Assembly (NCBI GenBank): GCA_965278965.1
Contig: OZ257127.1
Location: 2,790,001-2,854,000 of the forward strand
DNA length: 64,000 bases
Source of the DNA: UBA10649 sp965278965
GTDB lineage: Bacteria; Actinomycetota; Actinomycetes; S36-B12
Direction: 5' to 3'
The notes beneath the pieces are model-generated. The model had not been told where the DNA came from. It was given only the letters and a program-made list of their open reading frames with translations, and ran no database searches. Each line of letters begins with the position of its first letter. The first letter of the stretch is position 1. A program made the translations under genes and the position numbers. Positions 1 to 7,874 of the stretch are shown in pieces.

Positions 1-2
1 TC

Positions 3-227
3 GTCAGCGAGCTTCGGGCGTCAGGAAAGGCCGTCGTCATGGTCAGCCATGACTTGAGCTTCGTACTCAAGTACTCGGACCGCATCACCGTCCTCCGGCT
101 CGGCAGGTCCGTCGGAACGCGCCGGACGTCCGAGGTCGGTCGAGAGGAGATCATCGGGATGATCACCGGTGCGATTCCACCGGACCACATGTTCGAGGAG
201 CAGAATCTGAACGGCGGGGTGTCGTGA
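3..227 (+). CDS. Sugar ABC transporter ATP-binding protein (3' part only)
   Basis: This is the C-terminal end of a cytoplasmic ABC ATPase; the 5' end lies outside the window. The visible 74 residues include the switch histidine (VSHDLSFV), then DRITVLRLG and a tail IIGMITGAI typical of the RbsA/FrcA-type sugar importers. Walker A, the signature motif and Walker B are upstream and cannot be checked. The stop overlaps the GTG start of the permease (GTGA), so the two are translationally coupled. Substrate is unknown; the ribose/xylose/fructose ATPase family is the best match. Confidence 0.85.
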   Translation, partial: VSELRASGKAVVMVSHDLSFVLKYSDRITVLRLGRSVGTRRTSEVGREEIIGMITGAIPPDHMFEEQNLNGGVS

Positions 228-1249
228 TGGCGATGGTGAAGACAGAAGCTCAGGCGGACGCGAGCGATGCGTATGACACGGGAGTGGAGCGGCAGAACGT
301 CATCACGAAGGTACTGATGCGCCAGGAGGCGTCGCTCATCATCGTCATGCTGCTGATCGGCGCGTTCGCGGCGTCGCGATCACCGTTATTCCTGACGAGC
401 GGGAACCTCATGGAGATCCTGCGCAGCACCGTCATCTACTTCGTGCTCGCGTGCGGCGCCGGCCTGCTCATCATCGGCGGCGGACTCGATCTCTCGTCGG
501 GTGCCGTGTTCACCTTGGGCGCCCTGGTGACGGCGAAAATGCTTGTGGACGGGCTGCCCTGGCCGGTTGCCGTCCCCTTGGGCATCGTGATCTGCTGCGG
601 GGTAGGCATCATCAACTTCGCGATCATCACGTACCTGCACGTTCCCCCCATCATCGCCACCCTCGGGGTGTTCTACATGCTCTCGGGCGTCAACAACCTG
701 GTCACCGACGGAGCCGACGTCCTGCCGCTCCCCGAGAGCTTTCAGAAGATCGGACAAGGCAACATCTTCGGCATGCCGTACATCGTTCTCATCGCGATCG
801 GTGTAGGGATCGTCTTCTGGTTCCTGCTCGAGCGCACGCGATTCGGTGTCAACGTCCGAGCCCTTGGCGGGAATCGCCAGGCAGCCGTCGGGAACGGACT
901 GCGCGTGGTACGCCTCGACCTGGCCCTGTACGTGATCGCGGCTGCGGCCGCGGCACTCTCCGGGATCATCTACTCGGCGCGCGTCGGTGCCGGCCAGGTG
1001 ACCGCGGGCGGAACATCGGTCACGCTCATTGCCATCACTGCCGTCCTGATCGGCGGCGTCAGCCTGTTGGGCGGACTGGGCAACATCCCGGGAATTGCGG
1101 TGGGTGCTGTGCTGCTCTCGCTGATCGACAACGCGCTCGTCCTGTCTGAGATCCCGCCGCAGTTCAACAGCATCGTCATTGGTGCGATTCTCGTGTGTGC
1201 CGTGACACTCGACTACTTCCGTCGGCAGCGGATCTATCGCAAGCGATAG
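224..1249 (+). CDS. Ribose-type ABC transporter permease
   Basis: Inner-membrane permease of the RbsC/XylH/FrcC family (BPD_transp_2), 341 residues, the usual family length. Hydrophobic segments run from about residue 35 to the end, with the family pattern GGGLDLSSGAV near residue 85 and a cytoplasmic loop RALGGNRQAAVGNG near residue 215. The start chosen is GTG at 224, overlapping the upstream ATPase stop by four bases; ATG at 227 is an alternative. The binding protein would be expected upstream, out of view. The neighbours suggest uptake of an amino-acid-derived or sugar-like compound, but the substrate cannot be read from the sequence. Confidence 0.93.
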   Translation: MMAMVKTEAQADASDAYDTGVERQNVITKVLMRQEASLIIVMLLIGAFAASRSPLFLTSGNLMEILRSTVIYFVLACGAGLLIIGGGLDLSSGAVFTLGALVTAKMLVDGLPWPVAVPLGIVICCGVGIINFAIITYLHVPPIIATLGVFYMLSGVNNLVTDGADVLPLPESFQKIGQGNIFGMPYIVLIAIGVGIVFWFLLERTRFGVNVRALGGNRQAAVGNGLRVVRLDLALYVIAAAAAALSGIIYSARVGAGQVTAGGTSVTLIAITAVLIGGVSLLGGLGNIPGIAVGAVLLSLIDNALVLSEIPPQFNSIVIGAILVCAVTLDYFRRQRIYRKR

Positions 1250-1319
1250 GCCTGCTCGGTGTTCGCTGAGCTGACCGGGCACCGCTCTACAAGCCGTCCT
1301 AGCCGCGCACGACTGCAAC

Positions 1320-1517
1320 GCAAGGCGCGAGGAGGGAGTGTCCGCACACGTCGGCCTCGTCGCCAGCACGCGCGAGGCCAAGTCGACCAACCTGGGCGTG
1401 TCGAGGTTCGGCCAGTCTGGTGATCTCGCTCGCGTCCACGACTTCCATCAGATCGATGTCGAGCAGATCGGGGTCGAGCGTGTCGTCCGCGCTGCCCTCG
1501 ATTTCGTGGACTCGTAG
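1320..1517 (+). pseudogene. C-terminal remnant of a single-chain E1/transketolase-like protein
   Basis: The frame ending at TAG 1515-1517 encodes NLGVSRFGQSGDLARVHDFH followed by QIDVEQIGVERVVRAALDF. This aligns with the C-terminus of the intact E1-like protein at 25590-27917, which reads ALGTTRFGQSGDIADVYRYH then GIDGASIVSAALDLVD. FGQSGD is identical and the spacing is the same. Only about 60 of some 775 residues remain, the frame closes upstream at a TGA (1272-1274), and there is no convincing start. The rest of the 324-base interval holds no gene. Confidence 0.75.
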
Positions 1518-1573
1518 GTGCTGGAACGCCCCTCCCCTAAGACGCGACACCTAAATCAACGGAGGTTGAAACC

Positions 1574-2275
1574 GTGTCCCCTCGACTGCAGGTCGGCCTG
1601 CTCGTGTTCCCCGATATGACCCAGCTAGACATGACCGGACCGCTCCAAGTCTTCTCCAGCGTCCCAGAGACCGATATCTACCTGATCTGGAAGAGCCTCG
1701 AACCGGTCCCGACTGACTCGGTCATGGTGATCACACCGACAGCCACGTTCGAGACCTGCCCGCAGCTCGATGTGATCTGCGTCCCGGGTGGCTACGGCAC
1801 GGACGCGCTCTTGAACGACCCCGAGGTCATCGACTTCCTGCAGCAGCAATCCTCGTCTGCGCGCTACGTGACGTCGGTGTGCACCGGCTCGCTCGTGCTC
1901 GGTGCGGCCGGGCTCCTCGACGGCTACCGGGCAGTGACGCACTGGACCGCCATGGACGTACTGGGAGCATTCGGCGCGATCCCGACGGACGAGCGCGTCG
2001 TCGTCGACCGGAACCGCGTCACGGGCGGCGGTGTCACCGCGGGTATCGACTTCGCGTTGAGGCTCCTGGCGGAGATCTACGGGCGGCCGACTGCGGAGGC
2101 CGTCCAGCTGCGTCTGGAGTACAACCCCCGTCCCCCGTATGACGCGGGATCTCCGGCGAGTGCGCCCGCCGACGTGGTGGCCGCATATCGGGAGCGGATC
2201 GCACCAGCGAAGGACCGCCGTCGGCTCGCAGTCGAGGAAGCCGCCCGACGACTGTCGGCGACAGACGAGCGGTGA
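1574..2275 (+). CDS. DJ-1/PfpI family protein, isonitrile-hydratase-like
   Basis: A class I glutamine amidotransferase-like fold (DJ-1/PfpI, GATase1_PfpI_2), 233 residues. The N-terminal FPDMTQLDMTGP and the nucleophile elbow SVCTGSLVLGAAGLL (Cys103), followed by RAVTHW, are the pattern of isonitrile hydratase InhA and of the amidase domain of AraC-type regulators. No helix-turn-helix domain follows, so this is a stand-alone enzyme. GTG start with a strong GGAGG at 1561-1565. A paralogue with the same motifs sits at 11787-12425. Hydration of isonitriles is known for InhA; the substrate here is inferred only from family. Confidence 0.85.
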   Translation: MSPRLQVGLLVFPDMTQLDMTGPLQVFSSVPETDIYLIWKSLEPVPTDSVMVITPTATFETCPQLDVICVPGGYGTDALLNDPEVIDFLQQQSSSARYVTSVCTGSLVLGAAGLLDGYRAVTHWTAMDVLGAFGAIPTDERVVVDRNRVTGGGVTAGIDFALRLLAEIYGRPTAEAVQLRLEYNPRPPYDAGSPASAPADVVAAYRERIAPAKDRRRLAVEEAARRLSATDER

Positions 2276-2451
2276 CGATCGCGTGGACGTCGCCGTACGC
2301 GGCCACGTCGCCCCAGACACGGCTGGCTCAACTCGGTATTGCACTTGACGCCGGTCGCCATCCACGGACGGCGATCGCGACCCCACTGCTCCCGCTGGAC
2401 GCTTCGGTGGAAGTCCGGATCGTCTTCCGGCTCGGAGGGGAGAGCTCGTGA
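2272..2451 (+). pseudogene. Short coupled ORF, RidA/UK114-like with internal deletion
   Basis: A 59-residue reading frame joined to its neighbours by a GTGA overlap at both ends (2272-2275 and 2448-2451), the layout of a translationally coupled operon gene. Its first part reads SPQTRLAQLGIAL and its last part GRHPRTAIATPLLPLDASVE; these resemble, respectively, the extreme N-terminus and the C-terminal strand region of RidA (YjgF/UK114-like_1) enamine/imine deaminases, which are about 150 residues. The middle, including the catalytic Arg region, is absent. I infer an in-frame internal deletion that kept both junctions. It could instead be a genuine small protein; the homology is from memory of the family pattern and needs a search. 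Confidence 0.5.
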
Positions 2452-3352
2452 GCGGCCGACTGGACCTTGACCTCCTTCGGGGCAGCGTCGACCTTCACGT
2501 CCATCAGGCTCCCTCGCTCTTCCACCGGCACAACTTCGTCGCGTGCGTCGAGGACGCCCGCGACAAAGGGATGCGGGCGGTGGTCCTCAAGAGCCACCAC
2601 ATGATGACCACGGATCGCGCCGCCGATGCGATGCGATGCGCCAGGTCGACGGCATCGAGGTCTACGGCAGCATCGTCCTCAATCTGGTGCACGGGGGTCT
2701 CAACCCTTTTGCCGTTGACCATGCGCTTCGGATGGGCGCCCGGTGTGTCTGGATGCCGACCATCGACACGCTGCAGCAGGCGGGGTACTACGGACGGATC
2801 GGCGGCTACGGATCTGCACAGGGAGGCGGCCTCCCGGACTTCTACGCCCGAGCGACGCCGATCACTCTCACCGATGCCGCAGGCGAGCTGGTGCCGGGTC
2901 TGAACGACTGCCTGCGCCTCATCAAGGAGCACGACGCGATACTCGCGGTGGGCCATGTCTCGCCGGCCGAGACGTTGGCGCTGGTCCGGGCGGCTGCCGC
3001 GATGGGACTCGCGAAGATCGTTGTCGACCATCCCTTCATGCCGTTCACCGATCTGGCGGACCTCGATCGTCAGCTGGAGCTCGTCGATCTCGGTGCGACC
3101 CTCAACTACGCGTTCAGCATGCTGACCCCCAAGTGGTTCTCGGTGGGTGTGCCGCAGCTGGTGGAGAGCATCAAGGTCGTCGGCGCCGAGAACCTCGTCC
3201 TGTCCTCTGACCTCGGGCAGCTCCACAACCCGCTCCCGGCTGAGGGCCTGCGCATGTACGTGCAGCTCCTGCTCGAGGAGGGAGTGAGCCCCGACCACAT
3301 CGATCTCATGCTGCGCGAGAAGACGGCAGCGCTTCTCTACCCGTCACGATGA
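2448..3352 (+). pseudogene. DUF6282 (amidohydrolase-like) gene with a frameshift
   Basis: The product begins VDLHVHQAPSLF (DLHVH metal-site pattern of amidohydrolase-fold proteins) and the same protein continues, in another frame, from about base 2640: QVDGIEVYGSIVLN, later AVGHVSPAE, VVDHPFMPFTD and VLSSDLGQLHNP. The frames are joined exactly at three tandem copies of GATGC (2625-2639). Removing one 5-base unit restores a continuous protein of about 299 residues. GTG start at 2448 overlaps the upstream ORF, and the stop overlaps the next start (ATGA). The family is a predicted metal-dependent hydrolase of unknown substrate. The break could be a real mutation, a phase-variable tract or a sequencing error. 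Confidence 0.8.
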
Positions 3353-3801
3353 ACGAGCCCGGTCCTGTCGCCGGCGCCCCCGTCGCGGGCTCGTCGGACG
3401 CCCGCCACCCCACCACTCCTGTGCGGTCCCCGGCGCCGCTCTTCGTCGCTGCCGGCGACGCGATCACGGACACGGCAGACGGCGTCGAGGTGCGTCACAT
3501 CGTCGGCCGATCCATCATGCACCGGGAGCTACGGGTCAGCGCGGGGTCAGTGCTCCATATCGCTGAGCCCGCCACCGAGCACATCCTGACCGTCGTCGTG
3601 GGGGAGGTCGTGGCCGTCATCGACCGCCGTACTTACCGCCTCGGCGTCGGTGATGCATTGCTGCTGCTGGGCGGACCAGCCGTGACGGTGCAAGCCGGAG
3701 ACCAGGAAGACGCACGTTGCCATCTCGTCTCGTCGCCACCGGATGCGCGACTCCTGCATCACCTCCTTCATCTGGAGCACGAGGACCATGGGTTCGACTA
3801 G
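3349..3801 (+). CDS. Cupin-domain protein
   Basis: A 150-residue protein with a single small beta-barrel predicted from residues 30-135: VRHIVGRSIMHRELRV, then EHILTVVVGEVVAVIDRRTY and LGVGDALLLLGG, which fits the G-x5-H / GEV-x-G-D layout of cupin_2 domains, although the canonical metal histidines are not all evident. The N-terminal 25 residues are Pro/Ala-rich and probably disordered. ATG start overlaps the DUF6282 stop (ATGA), so it belongs to the same transcript. A metabolite-binding or isomerase role is possible; no substrate can be assigned. Confidence 0.65.
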   Translation: MNEPGPVAGAPVAGSSDARHPTTPVRSPAPLFVAAGDAITDTADGVEVRHIVGRSIMHRELRVSAGSVLHIAEPATEHILTVVVGEVVAVIDRRTYRLGVGDALLLLGGPAVTVQAGDQEDARCHLVSSPPDARLLHHLLHLEHEDHGFD

Positions 3802-4020
3802 CAGCCGCGACGGCGACGTGCCCGAACGGCTGCAGATCGGTCATGTCGGTGACCTGCCACGGTCTTGTCTGCGCGCCCACGCGCGTTGATGATCGGTCTC
3901 TCCCGACTCATCGAGGCGGGACACGACGAAGGAGCGTTGCGCCTGATGCAAGCCGTGGTACTCGATCGACCGGGCAGCGTTGACACGCGCGGTGCCACCG
4001 TGTGCGAGGACGCCCGGTGA
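3788..4020 (+). other. Two short consecutive ORFs (33 and 43 codons), possibly one frameshifted small gene
   Basis: ATG 3788 opens a 33-residue frame (MGSTSSRDGDVPERLQIG...) that ends in TGATG at 3887-3891, where a second frame starts (MIGLSRLIEAGHDEGALRLM...) and runs to a TGA that overlaps the GTG start of the next enzyme (4017-4020). The first frame begins inside the cupin gene. Stop-start overlaps at both internal joints suggest coupled translation or a recent frameshift in one roughly 76-residue protein. I do not recognise the product. Confidence 0.35.
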
Positions 4021-5237
4021 GCACGACAAACTCCGTCGGAGAAGTCCTGCGAGGCTCGAACGTCGCAGCAGGCGACCTCGACCTCCCCGCGATGGTCCTC
4101 AAGGAGTCGGCACTTCAGCACAACGTCGATCTCATGCGGGACTACTGCGAGCGGAACGGGGTCGCACTCGCTCCGCACGGCAAGACGTCGATGTCGCCGG
4201 AGGTGTTCGCACGGCAGATCGAGGCGGGGGCGTGGGCGATCACGGCGGCCAACCTCGCCCAGTGCCGCGTCATGCGCGGCTTCGGGGTACGCCGCATTCT
4301 CCTGGCGAACGTCCTGGTTGACGCACGGGGGCTGGAGTGGGCCGTCGAAGAGATCGCGTCGGGCGACGGATTCGCGTTCCTGTTCTATGTCGACTCGGAT
4401 GCCGGCGTCGAGATGGCCGCAGAGGCGGTAGCGCGCTCTGGCCATCAGGTTGAGCTGGACGTCCTTGTCGAGCTGGGCTACCCCGGTGGCCGCACCGGAT
4501 GCCGGGGATTGGATGACGCTGTCCGCTTGGCCGAACGCGTGCACGCCAGCCGAGGTCTCAGGTTGGCGGGTGTGAGCGCATTCGAAGGGCTCATGCCCGG
4601 CCCGAACGTGGACGCGGTCGTCGATTCGTGCCGCGAGTACCTCGCGCAGGTTCACGACTTTGCAGAGATCCTTCTGGAGCGGAACCTGTTCGACGTCGCT
4701 CAGCCTGTCGTATCAGCCGGCGGCAGCTCGTACTTCGACCTCGTCACGGAGGCGCTCCGGCCGGCGGCGTTCTCCAAGCCCGTCACGACAGTGCTTCGCA
4801 GCGGCTGCTACATCACGCATGACCACTCGATGTTCCACCACACCTCGCCGTTCGGGGAGCGAGTTGCCACTGGCATCGACGGTCGGCTGGAACCGGCGTT
4901 CGAGCTGTGGGCCACGGTCTGGTCCAGGCCGGAGCCGCGGCTAGCGATTCTGGGATTCGGAAAGCGGGACGCTCCGTACGACTATGGACTCCCGGTTCCG
5001 ATCTATGCCGTTCGCCGAGGTTCGAAGGAACGGGTCGACATCGGGGCTGACTACCAGGTGACCGGCCTCAATGATCAGCACGCGTTCATGACGGTGCCGG
5101 AACGCACCGAGCTCGACGTTGGCGACGTCGTCGTGTTGGGGATCAGTCACCCGTGTACCGCGTTCGACAAGTGGCGCCATGTCCCCGTCGTGGACGACGA
5201 GCGCACGGTCGTCAGCCTGATCCACACGTACTTCTGA
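4017..5237 (+). CDS. D-serine deaminase-like PLP enzyme (alanine racemase fold)
   Basis: A fold-type III PLP enzyme of the D-serine dehydratase/D-threonine aldolase group, 406 residues from GTG 4017. The PLP lysine is Lys56 in LAPHGKTS, a long TIM barrel follows (VELGYPGGRTGCRG near 160, VVSAGGSSYFD near 230), and the C-terminal beta domain carries HPCTAFDKW (His378, Cys380), the zinc-binding His-x-Cys of eukaryotic-type D-serine dehydratases. A longer reading from GTG 4002 is possible, but 4017 gives the operon-style GTGA overlap. In this cluster it may deaminate or cleave a D-hydroxyamino acid; the exact substrate is not determinable. Confidence 0.85.
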   Translation: MSTTNSVGEVLRGSNVAAGDLDLPAMVLKESALQHNVDLMRDYCERNGVALAPHGKTSMSPEVFARQIEAGAWAITAANLAQCRVMRGFGVRRILLANVLVDARGLEWAVEEIASGDGFAFLFYVDSDAGVEMAAEAVARSGHQVELDVLVELGYPGGRTGCRGLDDAVRLAERVHASRGLRLAGVSAFEGLMPGPNVDAVVDSCREYLAQVHDFAEILLERNLFDVAQPVVSAGGSSYFDLVTEALRPAAFSKPVTTVLRSGCYITHDHSMFHHTSPFGERVATGIDGRLEPAFELWATVWSRPEPRLAILGFGKRDAPYDYGLPVPIYAVRRGSKERVDIGADYQVTGLNDQHAFMTVPERTELDVGDVVVLGISHPCTAFDKWRHVPVVDDERTVVSLIHTYF

Positions 5238-5576
5238 AGCGCATACGTCACTCGTCGGACGCAGACCGGATCGCCCGGCCTGGCCGGCGGTGCCTGACCT
5301 ATCGAGCGGGCGCCCGATCGGTCGCGGCGCGCACGGCAAGCGGGCAGAATCACCGGCTGCCAGGCCGCTGCCAAGAGCAGGTATGCGCCGTGCGGGTCAC
5401 CAATCGGGCGCGCGAGCGACGCTGAGCGGCCTTGACCGTCCTCGCGGAGCCCTCGATGATCCGAACTACCGGCACGTGCGGCGATGCACCGCGGGAGGGG
5501 CCTTGTTCGGCGCAGTTCGGCCCACCGCGCCGACCCGGCCTACCGCGGCACGGATCGCGACCAACAAGGAGGCGTC
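5238..5576 (+). other. Intergenic interval without a recognisable gene
   Basis: 339 bases between the PLP enzyme and the esterase. Short open frames exist but have arginine/proline-rich shadow-like composition. I see no hairpin with a T-run and no clear promoter; an AAGGAGG ribosome-binding site at its right end serves the esterase. Confidence 0.5.
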
Positions 5577-6518
5577 ATGAGCGCGACACCGATCGACCCC
5601 GACGTGAGTGCGCTGCTCGCCGAGCTGCCGGCACTCGATCCGCCGGTCCCCGCGGAGCAGAGGACGGTCGCCGCCCTCCGTCAGACCATGAACGACTCCA
5701 TTGCGGTCTTCACGAGGGACGTCCCGGAGATCGCCGTCGACGCAGTGGTCGACGACTCCGTGCCGGGCCGGCTGGGGAGCATCCCCGTTCGCATCTACAG
5801 CCCGGACGTGCCGGTAGCGGTGATCGTGTACCTGCACGGTGGTGCCTGGATGCTCGGAGACATCGACACGCACGACTTCGTCACCCGTCGACTGTGCCGG
5901 GACACGCGGGCGACGGTGATCTCCGTCGACTACCGGATGCTCCCTGAGCACCCGTTCCCGGCTCCCTTCCATGATGCATACGACGCCGTCGTCTGGGCGC
6001 GTGCGCTGCGGCCCGACCTCCCCCTGATCGTGGCCGGCGACAGCGCCGGAGCGACCCTCACCGCGTGCGTCGCGCTGTGCGCCCGCGACGAGGACGGACC
6101 GCGCATCGATGGACAGGTGCTCGTCTACCCCGGCATCGACGACGACTACAGCGTTCCGAGCATGCAGCAGATCGACGGGCCGAACACGCCGGAAGACGTC
6201 CGCTTCTTCATCGACAACTACGCCGGTACAGAGGAAGCCAAGGACTCCGCATACGCCCTGCCCGCTCGCGCGGCCTCGCTGGCGGGCCTGCCGCCGGCAA
6301 TCGTCGCGATCGCAGCGCACGATGTGCTGCGGTCCTCCAACGAGGCGTATGCCGAGCGGCTCTCGCAGGATGGAGTCGACACAACCGTGCTTCTCGACCC
6401 GGAGCTGACTCACAGCTGGATCGACTACGCACCTCGCGTGCCGGCAGCCGACCGCGCCTTCATCCGACTGACGGACGCCATCAACGATCGCATCGCGCGC
6501 GCGTCCAGCCCGGCGTGA
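5577..6518 (+). CDS. Alpha/beta hydrolase, hormone-sensitive-lipase family
   Basis: Soluble serine esterase of the HSL family (alpha/beta hydrolase fold 3), 313 residues. The oxyanion-hole HGGAW is at 87-91, the nucleophile elbow GDSAG at 154-158 (Ser156), and the acid and base are Asp249 (AAHDVL) and His279 (LTHSW). ATG at 5577 is preceded by AAGGAGG. Its stop overlaps the GTG of the M20 amidohydrolase (GTGA), so the two act from one transcript, suggesting an ester or amide is first opened and then a carbamoyl/ureido group is removed. Substrate unknown. Confidence 0.9.
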   Translation: MSATPIDPDVSALLAELPALDPPVPAEQRTVAALRQTMNDSIAVFTRDVPEIAVDAVVDDSVPGRLGSIPVRIYSPDVPVAVIVYLHGGAWMLGDIDTHDFVTRRLCRDTRATVISVDYRMLPEHPFPAPFHDAYDAVVWARALRPDLPLIVAGDSAGATLTACVALCARDEDGPRIDGQVLVYPGIDDDYSVPSMQQIDGPNTPEDVRFFIDNYAGTEEAKDSAYALPARAASLAGLPPAIVAIAAHDVLRSSNEAYAERLSQDGVDTTVLLDPELTHSWIDYAPRVPAADRAFIRLTDAINDRIARASSPA

Positions 6519-7765
6519 CGGTCCGACGGGCGACGGTCAGCGGACTGCTCCGGGACGTCCGGGACGTCGGCCGGGACGTAGCGCGCGGCGGGTACTCGCG
6601 CTTCAGCCTCGGCTCCGCCGACCGCGAGATGAGGGAGTGGTTCTGCGCCGAGGCGGAGCGCCGATCCCTCGAGGTCGAGGTCGATCGGAACGGGGCGATC
6701 TGGGCGTGGCGATGGGGCGTCCACGGAACGCGTGAGCATGGGATCGTCACCGGCAGCCACTTGGACTCCGTCCCCGGTGGCGGCCAGTTCGACGGACCCC
6801 TCGGGCTTGCGTCGGCACTCGTGGCGGTCGACCTGCTTGATGATCGTGGCGTGCTCGGCGAGCGACCTCTCGCGATCGTGGTGTTCCCCGAAGAGGAGGG
6901 GGCTCGGTTCGGACAGGCATGCCTGGGCTCGCAGTTGATGACCGGCGCGCTCGATCCGTCCCAGGTGCTCGGCATTCGAGATGTCGATGGCACATCGCTC
7001 GCCGAGGCCCTGGCCGGTGTGGGCGTCGACCCGGACCGGGTGGGACGTGACGACGACGCGATCGGCCGGATCGATGCGTTCGTCGAGCTTCACGTCGAAC
7101 AGGGGCGCGGACTTGTCGACCTTGGCCAGCCCGTCGCTATCGCCTCCTCGATCATCGGGCACGGCCTGTGGCGGATGACATTGGTCGGCGAGGGCAACCA
7201 CGCTGGAGCCACGCGGATGACGGACCGCCGCGACCCGATGGTCGCCGCCGCGGCGACCGTCGTAGCGATCCGCGACGTCGCGCTCTCTGTCCCCGAGGCG
7301 CGGGCGACTGTCGGCCGGATCGCACTGACACCGGGAGGTACCAACGTGATCGCGTCCCGGGTCGACCTATGGATCGACGTCAGGCACCCCGACGACTCCG
7401 TAGCCGCCGCGGTCGTCGAGCAGATCCGCGAGCGTGCGAGCGAGGTCGCCGCGTCCGAACGATGCCGAGTCGAGCTCGTCGAGGAGTCCTACGGAGGCGC
7501 CGTCCATTTCGACGAGGCGCTGCGCGGCCGGCTGGAGTCCGCGCTCCCGGATGCGCCGGTCCTTCCGACCGGAGCCGGCCACGACGCGGGGGTTCTGGCA
7601 GCGGCCGTCCCGACAGCAATGCTCTTCACCCGGAACCCCACGGGGGTGTCTCACTCGCCCGAGGAGCAGATCGAGGATGTCGACGCGGAGGCGGGCGCAC
7701 GTGCCCTCGCCGTCGTCCTGCAGGACCTTCTCCTGACCGGACCTAGGCCCGTTGGCGGCGCGTGA
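6515..7765 (+). CDS. M20 amidase: N-carbamoyl-L-amino-acid hydrolase / allantoate amidohydrolase family
   Basis: Zinc-dependent hydrolase of the AtzF-unrelated M20/hydantoinase-carbamoylase family, 416 residues. Metal ligands visible are His82 (SHLDSVPGGG), Asp93 (QFDGPLG) and the EEE cluster 126-128 (FPEEEGARF); ELHVEQG and GHDAG are also conserved. The lid/dimer domain contains GTNVIASRV and IDVRHPD. Members release ammonia and CO2 from N-carbamoyl amino acids, allantoate or ureidoglycine. GTG start overlaps the esterase stop. Specificity between carbamoylase and allantoate/ureidoglycolate types cannot be told from sequence alone. Confidence 0.9.
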   Translation: MTVRRATVSGLLRDVRDVGRDVARGGYSRFSLGSADREMREWFCAEAERRSLEVEVDRNGAIWAWRWGVHGTREHGIVTGSHLDSVPGGGQFDGPLGLASALVAVDLLDDRGVLGERPLAIVVFPEEEGARFGQACLGSQLMTGALDPSQVLGIRDVDGTSLAEALAGVGVDPDRVGRDDDAIGRIDAFVELHVEQGRGLVDLGQPVAIASSIIGHGLWRMTLVGEGNHAGATRMTDRRDPMVAAAATVVAIRDVALSVPEARATVGRIALTPGGTNVIASRVDLWIDVRHPDDSVAAAVVEQIRERASEVAASERCRVELVEESYGGAVHFDEALRGRLESALPDAPVLPTGAGHDAGVLAAAVPTAMLFTRNPTGVSHSPEEQIEDVDAEAGARALAVVLQDLLLTGPRPVGGA

Positions 7766-7861
7766 GTGTCGCTGGGCGTCGAGGAGTGACTCCTAAGAGC
7801 CCGGAAGGGGTGTCAGCATGATGGCGACGCGACGCTCGGCCCTCATCGGCCATCCAGGAGC

Positions 7862-7874
7862 TACCCTCCCTGAC
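7862..7874 (+). promoter_or_regulatory. -10 box of a leaderless transcript (DeoR gene)
   Basis: TACCCT at 7862-7867 is followed by 7 bases and the ATG at 7875, placing transcription start at or next to the start codon. A short inverted repeat AGGAG-TGA-CTCCT-like at 7782-7794 lies upstream and may be an operator. Confidence 0.45.

Noticed and set aside
386..1390. 334-codon minus-strand ORF over the permease
   Set aside because: Shadow of a high-GC membrane-protein gene; composition dominated by Arg, Asp, Glu and His.
1299..1550. 83-codon minus-strand ORF
   Set aside because: Lies antisense to the E1 remnant, whose plus-strand frame has a clear homologue.
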